64,000 nucleotides of DNA, from NCBI RefSeq assembly GCF_001411555.2, contig NC_049912.1, forward strand, positions 17,158,341 through 17,222,340, read 5' to 3'. The notes beneath the pieces were generated by a model that saw nothing but the letters and a program-made list of their open reading frames with translations, was not told where the DNA came from and did no database searches. The stretch comes from Juglans regia (taxonomy: Eukaryota > Streptophyta > Magnoliopsida > Fagales > Juglandaceae). A program made the translations under genes and the position numbers. Below are positions 34,601 to 46,500 of the stretch, piece after piece (positions within the stretch are counted from its first letter, which is position 1; the number at the start of each line of letters is the position of its first letter).

Positions 34601-34990
34601 AAGGAGCAAAAATAGGGTTTTGATAATTGTTCAAGCCATGCATGCATCCCATGCACCCCATGCAAACAACCTGCAGCATATGCAGAGGAGTCCAACAAAT
34701 ACGTGCAGCAGAATATTGCAATAGTAACTCATGCAGAGACTTCATGCAGCGTACACAGCAGCACCCACAGCACTCACAGCAGCACTCACAACATTCCAAA
34801 ATTATTTCAACAAACCATCCATTGTAACCTAATATCTTGCTAGCTGTACATTGTCCTAGCATTTGGAATATTCTTTTATTTTCGTGTATATATTAAGAGT
34901 CGGCACTGCCTCATTGTAAAGTAGATCGATGTGAGATATCAATATATAAAAGGCTGAAGTTCTAGCAATAATAGTTAAATTGTGCATAAT
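34601..34990 (+). other. Possible LTR remnant with CAG/CAC-rich stretch
   Basis: The stretch 34630-34810 is rich in 'atgca', 'cagca' and 'cacag' words and encodes only low-complexity peptides. The part 34870-34970 (cgtgtatatattaagag, then ctgcctcattgtaaag and caatatataaaaggc) has the look of a Copia LTR's promoter and 3' end. No element boundaries can be set. Confidence 0.35.
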
Positions 34991-35390
34991 TTTACTACTT
35001 TAGATAAAGTATAATTATCACAACTATGTAGTATTATTTTTCTTAGTCTTGAAATATGTTTTTTTTACCGGAGTAATAAAAAAAAAAAAAAACTTTGAAC
35101 GTAAACGTAAAAGGAATAGATAAAGAAAAAAGAAAAAGAGAAGCAGCAGCGTACGAACTGGAAAGGAAAGCAAAGTGAAAGGATTTTAAGATTTCAAATA
35201 TATATAAATAATAGACCACATGCAATGGACAGGCAAGAGAATTAAGAGGGCACAGTACTGAACATAGAAAAGAAAATTCTCTTGTGCCGTAGCAGGGAGC
35301 GTCTCGGATTCAAAAACTGGACTTCTACCTCCAGTTTTACAACTATATTTATATATGTTTTGATAATATAATAATTTTTATTTTCTTTTA
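34991..35390. other. Non-coding DNA
   Basis: AT-rich, with an A-run at 35079-35092 and a purine-rich stretch (35110-35180). No gene is recognised. Confidence 0.5.
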
Positions 35391-35803
35391 GGCCTCGTTT
35401 GTTTTTAGAGATGAGATGAGATCATTTGAAATTAAAGTTAAAAAGTTGAATAAAATATTGTTAGAATATATTTTTAATATTATTTTTATTTTAAAATTTA
35501 AAAAAATACTTGAATTGTTTATTTTATTTTGTGTGAAAATTTAAAAAATTGTAATGATGATATGAGAGATTTTCAAAGTTTTCAAAATTTTGAGTTAAGG
35601 GTTGGTTTTGGGGTGAGATGAGAATTTTTTGTTTTAGATTAAAGTTTAAAATATTATTTTTTAATATTATTATTATTTTGAGATTTGAAAATGTTGAATT
35701 GAGATTTGAAAAAGTTGAATTATATATTATATTTTGTATGGAGATTTAAAAAAAGTGTAATGATGAGATAAAAATTTTGTGTTTAGTCTTGAAAGCAAAC
35801 CAA
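35391..35803. mobile_element. Two joined Tourist-like MITEs
   Basis: The first copy begins ggcctcgtttgtttttagag after TTA. A second begins near 35599 (gggttggttttggggtgaga). Both contain the family body 'aaaagttgaat...attttgta.g.gaattt'. The right end ('agtcttgaaagcaaac') complements the first copy's left end, so the second copy probably inserted into the first. PIF/Harbinger-type by its TTA preference; no coding capacity. Confidence 0.65.
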
Positions 35804-36337
35804 TAATTAGTTTCTTTTAAATACTATGTTAATATTTTTCTACGTTTAGTTTTTAGAGTTTATTTTTATGAACTTATTTTAGATATTTTCTCATAAAAAG
35901 AGGTTTCAATGATGATATTTTCCATGATTACAAGATTGATTTCTATAATATTATTATATAGATGTTCGGGAAGAATCAATTATCATAAATATTTTACTAT
36001 AAATTAATGAGGTAGATTTCTAAACCTTAGTTCATTATCTATTTATAGTTTTTTCATTGTTTAGATTAATTTACATCCTTAGAATTTATTTTAGTTCTTT
36101 TTATTGTTATTAGTTCATTAAATTAATTATTTCTTACTTTGGTTTATTGATTATTTAGTTCTTAATTTCTTACTTTATTTTAGAATTCATCTTTTTAAAC
36201 TAGATTAAAATTTATTTTGTTTATATTTGATCGGTTTCCTATGCTTTTATAAATCCATGTGGGCTCAACCTCGTTCTCACTAAACTTTGATACGGTTCGT
36301 GCACTTGCAAATACAATTAAAATTTTACAACAGGTCT
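35804..36337 (+). mobile_element. LTR-element 3' region remnant
   Basis: The phrase aaatccatgtgggctcaacc, then 'ttctcactaaactttgatac' and 'ggttcgtgcacttgcaaa', is a worn form of a block I know from the 3' part of plant LTR elements. No complementary LTR was found. The upstream part is AT-rich and non-coding. Confidence 0.4.
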
Positions 36338-37249
36338 GATCAGTGTGCAATGAAGGCAAGACTCAGAGTGGTCTATAGGTTGTGCTTGCAGAGGAGGCAG
36401 GTGTTGCGAACGTGCATGGAGGGTGGACGTGCGACGACGTGGTACACAACGCGGATGGCTGCTGTGGTTTGCGAGGGGCTTCATATGGTGGTGCGGTAGG
36501 TGCAGGGTTGAGAAACTAGTTCGCGGGATATGGGTCTGGCTTCCTCTGGCCATGGTTTCGGTTTCCTTTTTTTTTTTTTTTTAATTCATGGTTTCGAAAT
36601 CTATGTATACGTGTATGGGATAATTGATTGGTCTATGGGTTTAAATACAAGTGTATTTCGGGTCTTTGGATCTTTACTCGGGTCATGGTTTGGGTCTATA
36701 TATTGGGTCCTATTTTGGACTCTAACAAATAGGTTGGGCCATTTCAAGGGTCTAACTAAATTTTAGGACTTGCCTATAATTTTTTTTATGGGCCAAAGCA
36801 CTTAACAACTCTAATGAGTCAATCTTAAATTTTAAAATAAGTCTAACTCATCCAATAAATATATGTGAACTTATAAATATATTCTTAGACTTAATTCTAA
36901 TTAAATAGGGGCTTGTTTGGTCTATAAATATTAAATTGGTCTTAATCCAATTGTTGGGTTCAATAAAAACTATTAATCCATGTAATAAATTTTGGATGGG
37001 TGGCCTATTAAAAATTATCTAATAAATGTTAATTAGGTTTTTAAAAAATAATGACTCATTAATGTCATCCATAATCATCCACTAAATCTTAACTGGCTTT
37101 AAAACAAACTTTTGGTCCTATGAGCCTAATTAAAAATCTCTTACTAACCTTAATAAATGACAACTCATGGGCTTATCCATTATGACTTATTAATAGTCCC
37201 AACAAAATTATACGTATTCCATCACTATTAATAAAGGATTGAGATCTTA
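36338..37249. other. Non-coding DNA
   Basis: A G-rich part (36340-36540) with no recognisable protein is followed by a T-run (36569-36583) and AT-rich sequence. Several 'taa.tt.ggttttaa' phrases recur at 36900-37130 without clear periodicity. Confidence 0.45.
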
Positions 37250-37813
37250 GAGCATTAGTATTGGTGTAGCCAAATGTAAATGCAAACTAAAATTTAGCTA
37301 ACAATCCTATAAATTGTCTACATTGGAATAGGCAAATGTAAATTTTTGACTTACAAGCTACAGTAATTCTACATATTTGTATGGATAGTGCTCCCCATCT
37401 ATTGAATAATTTATGAATAATTTCTCCCTCCTCCCACTCAAACTCTCTCTCTCTCTCTCTCCACATAAGCCTCTCTCGATAGAAGCTCTCACTCTCTCTT
37501 GACAAAAATTATAAATTGAATTATAAATTAATTATAATTGGCAAACAAAAATTATAAATTTAATTATAAATTAATTAAAAAACATAGTTGGCAAACAATA
37601 ATTTAATTTATATAATTAAATTATTAATTAACATATAATCAGTATAATTGCAAAATATGAAAAACAAAATTAGAAAAAGAACTATTATTATTAAATTATA
37701 ACATTGTTTTATTATTTTGACTAACATATAGATAAATGTATAGACAAAAAGGTAAAACATGTTATTTTAGCCAAATTTTACCTTTACATTTGCCTATTCC
37801 AATACTAATGCTC
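37250..37813. mobile_element. MITE with long inverted termini (gagcattagtattgg)
   Basis: The left end gagcattagtattgg is the exact complement of the right end ccaatactaatgctc. The similarity continues inward as 'agccaaatgtaaatgcaaac' against 'ttacctttacatttgcctat'. The body contains a (CT)n tract (37442-37461) and duplicated AT-rich phrases (aattataaatt) around 37508-37600. No ORF. The flanks (tta, aat) do not give a clean duplication, so the superfamily is open. Confidence 0.78.
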
Positions 37814-38249
37814 AATATATACATAAGAAGTGCAAAGTATGTCTAAAGTGCTAATACAACATGTCGTGCGTGTAACCAATGTTTCTAGCCCCATTTTGAA
37901 ATAGTATTTTCTGGTTCTTGCTACGATTCTTTACATCCTTGTACAAGTTATCTCTTATCTTTCAATAGAAGTTACTATTTGTAGTTTTGTAATCTCCCTC
38001 TCCTAGGGGTCAACCCTCTGGCCTCCATTTTGGAGGAGTGTTCTTTGGTCTGGCTACGATTTTGAACATTATGGTACAAGTTGTTTCATCAACGATTGAT
38101 CCTTCAACTAGGCCCTCCGAACTTGAACGTTTTAGGAAATCTTGGTAGGGACTAAATGGAGAAGAAAGGCCTGAACACGCCCAAGAAGGGAAAAAAAAAT
38201 CTCTTTACAATGGGAAGTAACAATAATCGATGTGTTGACTCTTCTCTTT
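37814..38249. other. Non-coding DNA with an imperfect direct repeat
   Basis: A block near 37890-37955 (ccccattttgaaatag, then ggttcttgctacgatt, gtacaagtta) is repeated in diverged form at 38023-38090 (cctccattttggagga, then ggtctggctacgatttt, gtacaagttg). No gene is recognised. Confidence 0.45.
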
Positions 38250-38261
38250 GTTATCCACGTG

Positions 38262-38362
38262 TTTTTTTTTTTTTTTCTTGATAAGGGGATGGTGGATTTC
38301 GAACCTAGATTTTCCATTTGAAAAATCAGATTATATGTTATTAGGTCATCAGGCTCTTGACC
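38262..38362 (-). mobile_element. Short SINE, minus strand
   Basis: About 100 bp with a T-run at its left end (an A tail on the minus strand). It is flanked by target-site duplications gttatccacgtg (38250-38261) and gttatccacttg (38363-38374), 11 of 12 matching. On the minus strand the word ggttcgaaatcc (38294-38305) matches the Pol III box B; box A is weak. tRNA-derived SINE origin is likely. Confidence 0.8.
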
Positions 38363-38374
38363 GTTATCCACTTG

Positions 38375-38990
38375 TTTTGGTTGTTAGAATAATAGGGGTT
38401 TGAATGATCCTATAAACCAAGCATAAATAAGGAGATGAGTCAAGGACTTTTACATTTCTTTTATGGGCCTAGTTGAGACTATGGTAAAGAGTCTAGTAAA
38501 GATAATATCATGAGGACCACTTCTAAGCATTGGATTTTTTTTTTTCTTTGCACAGCTACCAACATTAGGATTTGGGTGGGTTAGAACCCACATGATATTA
38601 GGTATGCCACTTTTATAAGCCACACTCAGCAAGCCATTCATTGTAGAGACTAGAGCCTTTGATATTCCCCAAACTTGATGCTATTATGTGTCTATGGTGT
38701 ATCGAGAAAATTTTTTGGTGAAAAGGAAAATGCTAAGCCAAAATGCTATTGTCTTATTTAATTTCCTATTTGTACTCTAATGGTGTCTCCATGAATGATG
38801 GTTGGAGATTTTAATATGGTTCGAGCCCATTTGGAATGTTTGGGATCCCAAAGTTAGTATAATTGGATGTTTAACCTCAACCTTCAACCAAGCCAGACTT
38901 GATGATTTGAGATATGGAGGACAACTATTCAACGGCTACTAGAATGAGGCATTTTCTAAATCATCGACTCATTTCCACCCATTTGGTGTT
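38375..38990. other. Non-coding DNA, possibly LINE-derived
   Basis: Around 38795-38825 the reading MMVGDFNMVR resembles the endonuclease 'GDFN' motif of LINE ORF2, but the surroundings are too broken to join it firmly to the fragment that follows. Confidence 0.4.
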
Positions 38991-39419
38991 TCATATCATT
39001 TTTGCTATGATATCAAGTTAACTTTGCTTTTAATAGCATTTTCAATGTTAAAAGTGCATACCATCTTAAGTTGAGCAGAAAAATGAGGGAAAAAGGGGAA
39101 TCTTCTAATGGGATGGTAGGTAAAGAAGGATGGAAAATACTTGAAAAATACTTTGGAGGATGAAAATACTTTGGAAGGCATTCAATAACTACTTACCAAC
39201 AAGGATGAATCTGTTTCAAATGGGAGAATAGTTAAAACTCCTTGCAGCCCCATTTGTGAGAGAGAGGAAGAAGCCATCTGTCATGCAATCTGGAGTTGTA
39301 CAGTTGCTACAGATGTATGGGCAGAGAAGTTTAGTCATGTACATAAATGGACGTTTAATGAAGTGGATGTGAATATTGTCTAGAAGAAAATGTTAGAGAA
39401 GCTGACAAGTGAGGATTTA

Positions 39420-39639
39420 GGGCAGGTTTGGGGGGTGAGATGAGAATTTTGTGTTTTGTTTTAGTGTTTAAAATATTATGTTTTAGTATTATTATTGTAT
39501 TGGGATTTGAAAAAGTTGAATTGAAAATTGAAAAAGTTAAATTATTTATTATATTTTGTATGAGAATTTGAAAAATGTGTAATGATGAAATGAGATGAGA
39601 TAAGAATTTTGTGTCTCATCCCACTCCCCAAACCTGCCC
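39420..39639. mobile_element. Tourist-like (PIF/Harbinger) MITE, precise insertion
   Basis: The ends gggcaggtttgg and ccaaacctgccc are perfect inverted repeats of about 12 bp. They are flanked by TTA target-site duplications (39417-39419 and 39640-39642). Removing the MITE and one TTA joins the LINE reading ...TSEDL to EIVATVMRNIW in frame, which proves insertion into the LINE. Confidence 0.95.
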
Positions 39640-39648
39640 TTAGAGATT

Positions 39649-40107
39649 GTGGCTACTGTTATGAGAAACATTTGGTTGAGAAGAAGTGGATTTGTATTCG
39701 AAAATAAATTTCTCATTCGTGGAATGATTTTCAACCAGGCCAAAACCAGTGTAACTGAATATCAGCAAGTCCAGGGTAACCCAAGTAAGAGAATAAAGAG
39801 TAATCTAGAGATTGGGAACATGGTAAAGTGGAAAGCACCTATGGAAGGCGTTGTGAAGGTTAATTCTTATGTTGCCTTTGACTCAAATAATAAGATGGGG
39901 ACAGGAGTGGTTATTAGAGATGAAGAAGGGGAAGTTTTAGCTTCCATATACATGTCCAGAGTTCAGGTTACTTCACCACTTATAGCAGAGATCACTGCTT
40001 TATGGAGTGCCCTTAAGCTATGTGCAGAGTTAAATGTTGATAAGGTTGTAGTAGAAGGGGATACTTTGGGGATTATCAAGGCAGTAAATAGTGCAGAAGA
40101 CAACTAG
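39649..40107 (+). pseudogene. LINE RNase H (RVT_3-type), frame still open
   Basis: This 152-codon open stretch reads IWLRRSGFVFENKF (zf-RVT/RNase H linker), then VVKVNSYVAFDSNNKMGTG, VVIRDEEGEVLAS, IAEITALWSALKLCAELNVD and VVVEGDTLGIIKAVNS. These fit the plant LINE RNase H. The first catalytic Asp is probably that of the NSYVAFD segment, where plant copies usually read N.DAA.D, so position one appears altered. The Glu (AEITALWSAL) and second Asp (EGDT) are present. A stop at 40108 cuts off the last strand, which continues at 40111-40310 (HWKVQHTYREGNNVAYFLA). Fragment of a dead element. Confidence 0.85.
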
Positions 40108-40364
40108 GAATGGCATGGGCAGTTAGTACAAGACATCAAGGCAATTCTCGTCAACAGACCCCATTGGAAAGTTCAACATACATATAGGGAAGGAAATAAT
40201 GTAGCTTATTTTTTAGCAAAATTTGCTTATGATGTAAATGATGAACAGGTTTGGATAGAAGATGGTCCGATGGGATTTTTTAGTTTTTTTATACAGGACA
40301 AGCTATGTATTGATTAATTCTTGATGAATATAGAAGTCATGGTTTTATTAAAAAAACAAAAAAT

Positions 40365-40897
40365 TAACTGTGATTTCCAGAACCAACATTTCTTTTTAAG
40401 TTTTTCTTTTAATTTTTGAGCGGATCACCCAACTTTGTTTTGAAGTTGTAGCCAATAGCATGGTGGGAACCTATTGCTCCTCATATGTACCATCTTTGTG
40501 TTAAGCTAGAAAGAACTAAAGTCGAGTTGAAAGAAACTTAAATCAGTCCTACTTCTCTAACATCTCGACCAAGATTCTCACAATGAGTGTCAAATTTATA
40601 ATATCCTAGATTGAGTATCAAAATATAGAAAGATTGTGAATGGGGTTCCACATTATTTAGAATTAGTTTTTTTTCTTAACAAACGATTTTAAATGATTCC
40701 AATGGTAATTTTGAAATTCCCTTTTGAAGTATAGACCTATAGTTGGCTTAGGCTTTCCTTAAATCTTTGCAAATAATATTAGTGACAATCTCAATTAGAA
40801 AATTTGTGACTTGAGTTGTGTTATCTACGATGGAATGACTCATCAAGGATGCCACAAATTTAAAAGATAGAGATTTTAATTCCCTAGCTTGAGTAAG
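40365..40897. other. Non-coding DNA flanking the LTR element
   Basis: No gene is recognised. The stretch 40693-40760 resembles 48262-48330 on the other side of the LTR element (gattccaa, then 'ggaatataggtctat'-like words), indicating an older repeat pair around the insertion site. Confidence 0.45.
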
Positions 40898-40902
40898 GGA
40901 AT

Positions 40903-41529
40903 TGAGAAGGCGATTTACTTTCCCGCTTGGGCCATGTGGGGTTTGGTTCCCCTTAGGGCCCAAGTTGGCCAACAGATAGTCCAATACATAAACAATGAAG
41001 GAAAGAGGATTGGGTTGGGCCCAAAAAGGCCCGTCAGATACGGTGATTAGTCACCTCACTTGCTTAGACTACAGCCCACACCACCGAACAACAAACACGC
41101 CACATTAAATGATATGGGAAGCCATCATGCAATGACAGAGCTAGACGTCCACTCAACTCTATGGCCAAGGTAGTGCACGCGCCTCCCATCCCTTACTTGT
41201 CTTAGGAGACAAGCTGGAGACCCACGCATAATGCGGCAGGGCGATGACTGACATGACAAGGGCATAACCTGCCACAAGTACAATGTCTCGTACACCCTTG
41301 CACGATCTGCTAGCAATGGGAGGGGATGAACACGACCAAGTATATAAACACGTCCCTGGCTCAGGTAGAGCTCTGTGAACACTTTTCTCCTTACATCGCA
41401 CACAAAGAGATAATTCTAACTTAGGTATCAGAGATGTCCCTCACCACCCCGAGCCCTCATCTCCTTAGGCCTTGCAAGTTGAAGGGAGGAACTGCTGAGT
41501 TGCCAAGTGTACGAAACACGACATCAACA
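40903..41529 (+). repeat. 5' LTR
   Basis: It starts tgagaaggcgatttact and ends acgacatcaaca. It is colinear with 47620-48202, sharing for example 'aagaggattgggttgggccc' and 'ttaaatgat'. It contains the extra stretch 41317-41380 that the 3' LTR lacks. The sequence tatataaacac at 41340-41350 is a plausible TATA box. Confidence 0.9.
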
Positions 41530-41547
41530 GTAGCGCCGTCTGTGGGA
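41530..41547 (+). other. Primer-binding site
   Basis: The sequence gtagcgccgtctgtggga directly follows the LTR and matches the common Gypsy form tggcgccgtctgtgggaa apart from one or two bases. Confidence 0.8.
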
Positions 41548-41559
41548 TCTGCAGATTTG

Positions 41560-42660
41560 TGTGTCATTCGTATGCCGGCAACGACGCGTCCACAAACCAC
41601 GCGCGAATAGGAAGAATCGTCGAGGAACATGAAGGCAAGGCTAGCCGAGATGGATGACATGATAAAGAAGCTGACCATGAAAGGAAAAAGCCTCTGGTAG
41701 GAAAATGAAGTTTTGCAGATGGCAAACGACGAGTTCATGGAAGATGTAAGGCCGCGAGTCTCAAAACGCTGTGAAGGTTGAGGCGATGGAAGAGGAAAGA
41801 AGACAGATGCACCACGAGTTGCGGGAACTCATGGACAAGTATGCATAAATGGTCAAGAAGATGGGTGCATCATCCTTCATGGATCAATTGCTCACTAGCA
41901 CTGACTTACTATATAACGCGGAAGTCATGGCAGTGCCATTCCCGCCCAAGTTCAAGGTCTCTCAAATGGTGATGTATGACAGGTCTAAAGATAACCTAGA
42001 ACATCTGGAGACTTTTAAAGCCCACATGACCCTTCATGGGTTCCCAGGTGAGGTCGCATGCTGGTCTTTTCCCTGACATTGAATGGCGCGGTGAGGAGAT
42101 GGTTTGGGTCGCTGCCCCAAGGGTCTGTCAAAGGATTCTGAGAGCTTGTCTGCCTATTCCTGACACATTTTATTACAAGCAAGAAGAGGCAAAGATCGGT
42201 GGCGTACCTTTTGACTGTCATGCAGCGCGACAATAAGAATCTAAATTCATACCTATCCTGGTTCAGCAGAGAGAGAATGACAACTGATGACCAGGATGAG
42301 AAAATCACCCTGCCCGCCCTACTGGGAGGCATCTGATCGAGAAATCCATTCATGTAATAGTTAGCACGAAAGACCCCCACGACATTGCAGGAGTTCATGG
42401 ATCGTATAGACAGTTTCATCAACTTAGAGGACAACCTGCGTGCCCTGACGGCTGCCAAGAAGGCTAGAGGGCTGGCAAAAGGGAAGGCCAATGAAAGAGT
42501 CGGGAAAGACTCAAAGGACCCTAGGCGAGAAGGAAATAAGTCAGCCCGAGTGCATGGTAGGAAACGCGTGCACACCAGGCTTGCCATGCAGGAAAAGAAT
42601 GCTCTATCAAACACAAGTCCCTTGACTTGTCGACCTTCAAGCAACGAAGCTGAGTCCCTT
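41560..42660 (+). pseudogene. Gag-like ORF of the LTR element (broken)
   Basis: After an N-terminal coiled region (MKARLAEMDDMIKKLTMKGK, then RRQMHHELRELMDKYA) comes a retrotransposon-gag core: NAEVMAVPFPPKFKVSQMVM, then YDRSKDNLEHLETFKAHM, TLHGFPGEVAC, and in shifted frames AVRRWFGSLPQGSVKGF, LLTVMQRDNKNLNSYLSWFS and DDQDEKITLPALLGG. The tail reads EFMDRIDSFINLEDNLRALT and then Lys/Arg-rich sequence. Frameshifts lie near 42060 and 42170, and stops are at 41698, 41846, 42138 and 42336. No zinc knuckle or protease follows. Confidence 0.85.
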
Positions 42661-43340
42661 GACTTGCTATGAAGTTAGGCTGGGCTCAAGACCTAGGACT
42701 TGCCCACATGGCACGTCGGAGACAAGTCTCTTGACTTGCTAACCTTCGTGCAACCAAGTCGAGTCCCTAAACTCGCCTCAAAGTTAAGCCGGGCACAAGT
42801 CCCAGGACTTTCCCACACAGCCTGTCGGACACAAGTCCCTTGACTTGCTAACCTTTGTGCAACCAAGTCGAGTCCCTTGACTCGTCGCAAAGTTAAGGTG
42901 GGTACAAGTCCCAAGACTTTCCCACATGGCTCGTCGGACACAATTCCCTTGACTTGCTAACCTACGTGCAACCAAGCCTAGTCCCTTAACTTTTCGCTAA
43001 GTGAGGCCGGGCACAAATCCCAAGACTTGCCCACACAACCCATTAGACACAACTCCCTTGATTTGACGACCTTCATGCAACCAACCCGAGTCCTTTGACT
43101 CGTTGCGAAGTCAGGTTGGGAACAAGTCTCAGGATTGGCCCACACGGCTCGTCAAACACAAGTCCCTTGACTTGCCGACCTTGATGTAACCAAGCCGAGT
43201 CCCTTGACTCGCCACGAAGTAAGGCCAAGCACAAGTCCTAGGACTTGCCCACACGACCCATTGAACATAAGTCCCTTGACTCACTACAAATTCAGACTAG
43301 GCACAAGTCCCAAGACTCACCCAGATGGCTAGTGGAGTTC
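42606..43340. repeat. 109-bp tandem repeat array, about 6.7 copies
   Basis: The word gtcggacacaagtcccttga and its variants begin at 42606, 42715, 42824, 42933, 43042, 43151 and 43260, exactly 109 bp apart. Each unit contains internal near-repeats (cttgactt, gagtccctt). Because 109 is not a multiple of three, the array cannot encode a repeated peptide in one frame. It lies just after gag, where pol would be expected. Confidence 0.95.
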
Positions 43341-43559
43341 AACTCGGGAGCAAGTCACATAAGTTCCCGGCCCTTGAGTCCATAAACCAAACCAACAACC
43401 AAATCTAGAGAAAAATTTGAGGAAAGCTAGAAACTAGACAATGTTCATATTATTCCAATACATGTGTTATTTACAAAAAGAAATACAAGTATTTGCAAAT
43501 TGAAATGAGGAAAAATTACAAAAGGTTCCTAAGGTAGAGGACGCAGAGAAGGATCAAGA

Positions 43560-46500
43560 AAGGCGACAGGTACCAAGTCTTTACCCAGAGTCCTGGAAAA
43601 GTGGAAGCATGTGGGTCGGGCTCGAGAGAAGCCAAGTCGAGAGCCTTCAGGTCTGCTTTTGGGTTCTACAAAAGATGGCCTTTCAGCCTCTCAAGCCCCT
43701 CCTTAGAGCCGTAACCCTAGGCTAAGTCCCAAACATCCTAAACCTTCTTCAATTGGAAAGAGATGTCCTCCTAACGGGTCTCCTCGGACTGGATCTAAAG
43801 GTTGTGGGACTGGAAAGCGTCACATGCTAAAGATAGCTCAAACTCCAGGTCTTTGATCTTGGCAAGCTCGGTGTACCTGCCCGTCATCCATTTGTTATGT
43901 CAAACATCAATGTTGTGTTGCTCGACCATTCTTGTCTTGTCTTTATGGAGGGCATCAAGAGAACCCCTGGTCTCATCCAGCTCTCATTCGCGTTTGTCCA
44001 GCTCGTTTCGGAACTAGTTCCTCTCCTCTTCCTAAAGCTTGGCCTCTAGGCGAGAATGTTCCACCTCATCCTGCGACTTGGCCAAGTTGTCTATAAGGAA
44101 GGCCACCTCTTGATTGGCCTTGGCCAGCTTGCATTTTTAGCACTTGCAGGTGGCCTACAGCTCGACCACGATCTCCACCACAATGTCTTTCTCCCAGATT
44201 ACCTCCTCTACCTCCTGCGTCACCTTGCAAACCTCTAGGCGAGCAAGAAGAACGAGGGATCTAAGTGCCCAAACCTCTTCCTCAAGCTCTCCTCTTTCTT
44301 CCACAATCAGGCCAGCCAACCGATCAGCTCCCTAGAAAACACACAAGGTTAACGACAAAGGCAAAAGAAGATCAACTAGGAAAATTCAAACTAAGTCTTA
44401 CACCAATACCTACAAAAACAACCCCCTAAGCTTTTTAGCCTCACGCTCGATGGCTCCAGCCCATGCAATGTCAAAACTAGGACCCGTTCCCTCTGGATGG
44501 CCCTCCCCGGGGGACATTAACGAGTTGAGTCCACCCAATTGCCAGGAGGAGTCAGGGACCTACGGGGTGGATGCCCAGGAAGGGCTGGCACCATCAGAAC
44601 CACCCACAGTGACTATTCGAACGTCGTAGGGGGACGTCCCCAACTACATCCCCTTCCAGGTCCTTGACCTCAGGAATTGGTGTCTCCACAAAGGGAGGCT
44701 CTGACAGCCGACTAGCCCCTCGTCCTCGGGTAGGAAGGGAGAACCCCGCGAGTCAAGAGACTCTTGCACCATCTCTCGCTTGAAGGCGGCGATCTCCCCT
44801 TCTTCTTGGTTAGTCTCCCCCAACCCTTGATTGGTTTCCCCCTCCACTTGATTAAGGAGTGCCTCAAAGATGGGCTCCTCCTAGGCGAAAAATGAGGTGA
44901 CCTCAGGCTTGGAGATCTAGCTAAAGGGTGGGGAAGGTATCAAGACCCATTTATAGTTGAGCTCAACTACAAAAGGATGTCCTGGGCCATCCTTGTTATG
45001 GTCGGGACTCGTGCTTGCCACAACAGAGGCTACGACAACAGGAGTGTCTGCCAGGAACTCGTCAGGTATAGGCTGAGATGGCTCGACAACGTTCTCAAAG
45101 GGAACTGCCAACGCAAAGGCCCCTCTTGGGGCAGGCTTGAGGAAAGCCTCAAAGAAGGCCATTTTGAAGCCAGCCTCATCCTAGTCCAATTCATCCCGGG
45201 GAATAATTGGTGGTGTGAGAATTAGAGTAGTTACTTGAGCCGTGGACGCTTGAGCAGTTAGCCAGGTGGTAATAGAAGAAGTCGCGACTTGGCCAGAGGA
45301 CGAGCCACCACAGTCCTGCTACTCGATGCCTTCGAGCATAAGACATGGAGATCTTGCTGAGAAGCCTCCCTCCCGGCCCTCTAAAATGCCTCGGCGGCAT
45401 CATGGTCGACACGAGGCCTTCTCCCCCCACCACTAGCTAAAGATGGGCTGGAAGGCCTCTTTTGACCCTGGGAAGTAGAGGGCTCTCTCAAGAAGCGTCA
45501 ACCCAAGACATAGGAACGGTCTGGGGTGGAGAGGTGGCGACCAATGTTGGATTCAGTCAGCACGGCCTCTGATATTGAGTCGTAGGGATGGGCCTTCATC
45601 CAAGACAGGACTGCCTCTAACCTGGCCTTCTCCTGTTTAGATAGAAAAATGGAGATGGACTTGTCGTCTGGTACGGTTCCCCAAACGGATCGGACCGGAA
45701 ACTCCTGGTGGATAGAAAAAGAATTACCTGGTCCAGTCCTTGATGTTAGAAAAGTGCTTCTCTAGGCTAGCGATCCACTTTCGGCCATAGGCCTTGAAAT
45801 TGCATAGATGACCATCAAGGCACAGCACACTGTACACAAAAAGGAATTCCCTCCAAGTAAAATCGGGATACTCTTCAGTCCCGAGAGTCAGTACCAGGCG
45901 AAAAATCACACAGCTAATGACCAAGAGCTGCCATGCATTTAGATGTAGCTAGGTAAGCACCAAATTGAGGTAGTCCAAAACATCGCGAATGGGGTGACAA
46001 AATGGCAGTCGAAGCCTATTTGCAAACATTAGAGGGAAGAGGGCCACCTTAGTTGCCAGGTAAGTCTATAAATGAGCCAGTCTGTTCAATAGTCCGCTCA
46101 GTACTTGCCCAGTTAAACTCAAATCGAACTCGACTTGTGGAAAAAAAAAACTCTTCTATGAAAGCAGATACCCGCTCAATTAGTAAATGACACATACCCA
46201 ATAAAACTCAACTCGGCTAAGACTCGTTAAAGCCTACTCATTTATATCTGAGTCGACTCATTAGCTAGATTCGTTTAAAACTCATTCATATATTAATAAA
46301 TATAAACATACACCTATGTATATATACACATATATATGTATTAGTTAATAATATAAGTATAGCACTTTTATAATTAAATATATAATATGTAACCTAATTA
46401 CTTATGCCTATATATTGAATATGCTTCATAACTATATTTTATAATTTGTAAAATAATTAATCGATAAGATTTAATAGTTTTATATACTAGTATGTGAGAA

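Larger units (their letters stand above)
38991..40364 (+). mobile_element. LINE 3' fragment
   Basis: The order is an RT-to-zf-RVT linker (FNVKSAYHLKLSRKMRE near 39040), a zf-RVT remnant (LPTRMNLFQMGRI, then CSPICEREEEAICHAIWSC), an RNase H domain and an A-rich tail ending 'ttattaaaaaaac' at about 40355. A Tourist MITE (39420-39639) interrupts it. The 5' two thirds of the element are missing. Confidence 0.88.

Noticed and set aside
34627..34827. Cys/His/Gln-rich frames (HPMHPMQ, QHPQHSQQ)
   Set aside because: They result from atgca and cagca word repeats, and both strands look equally open.
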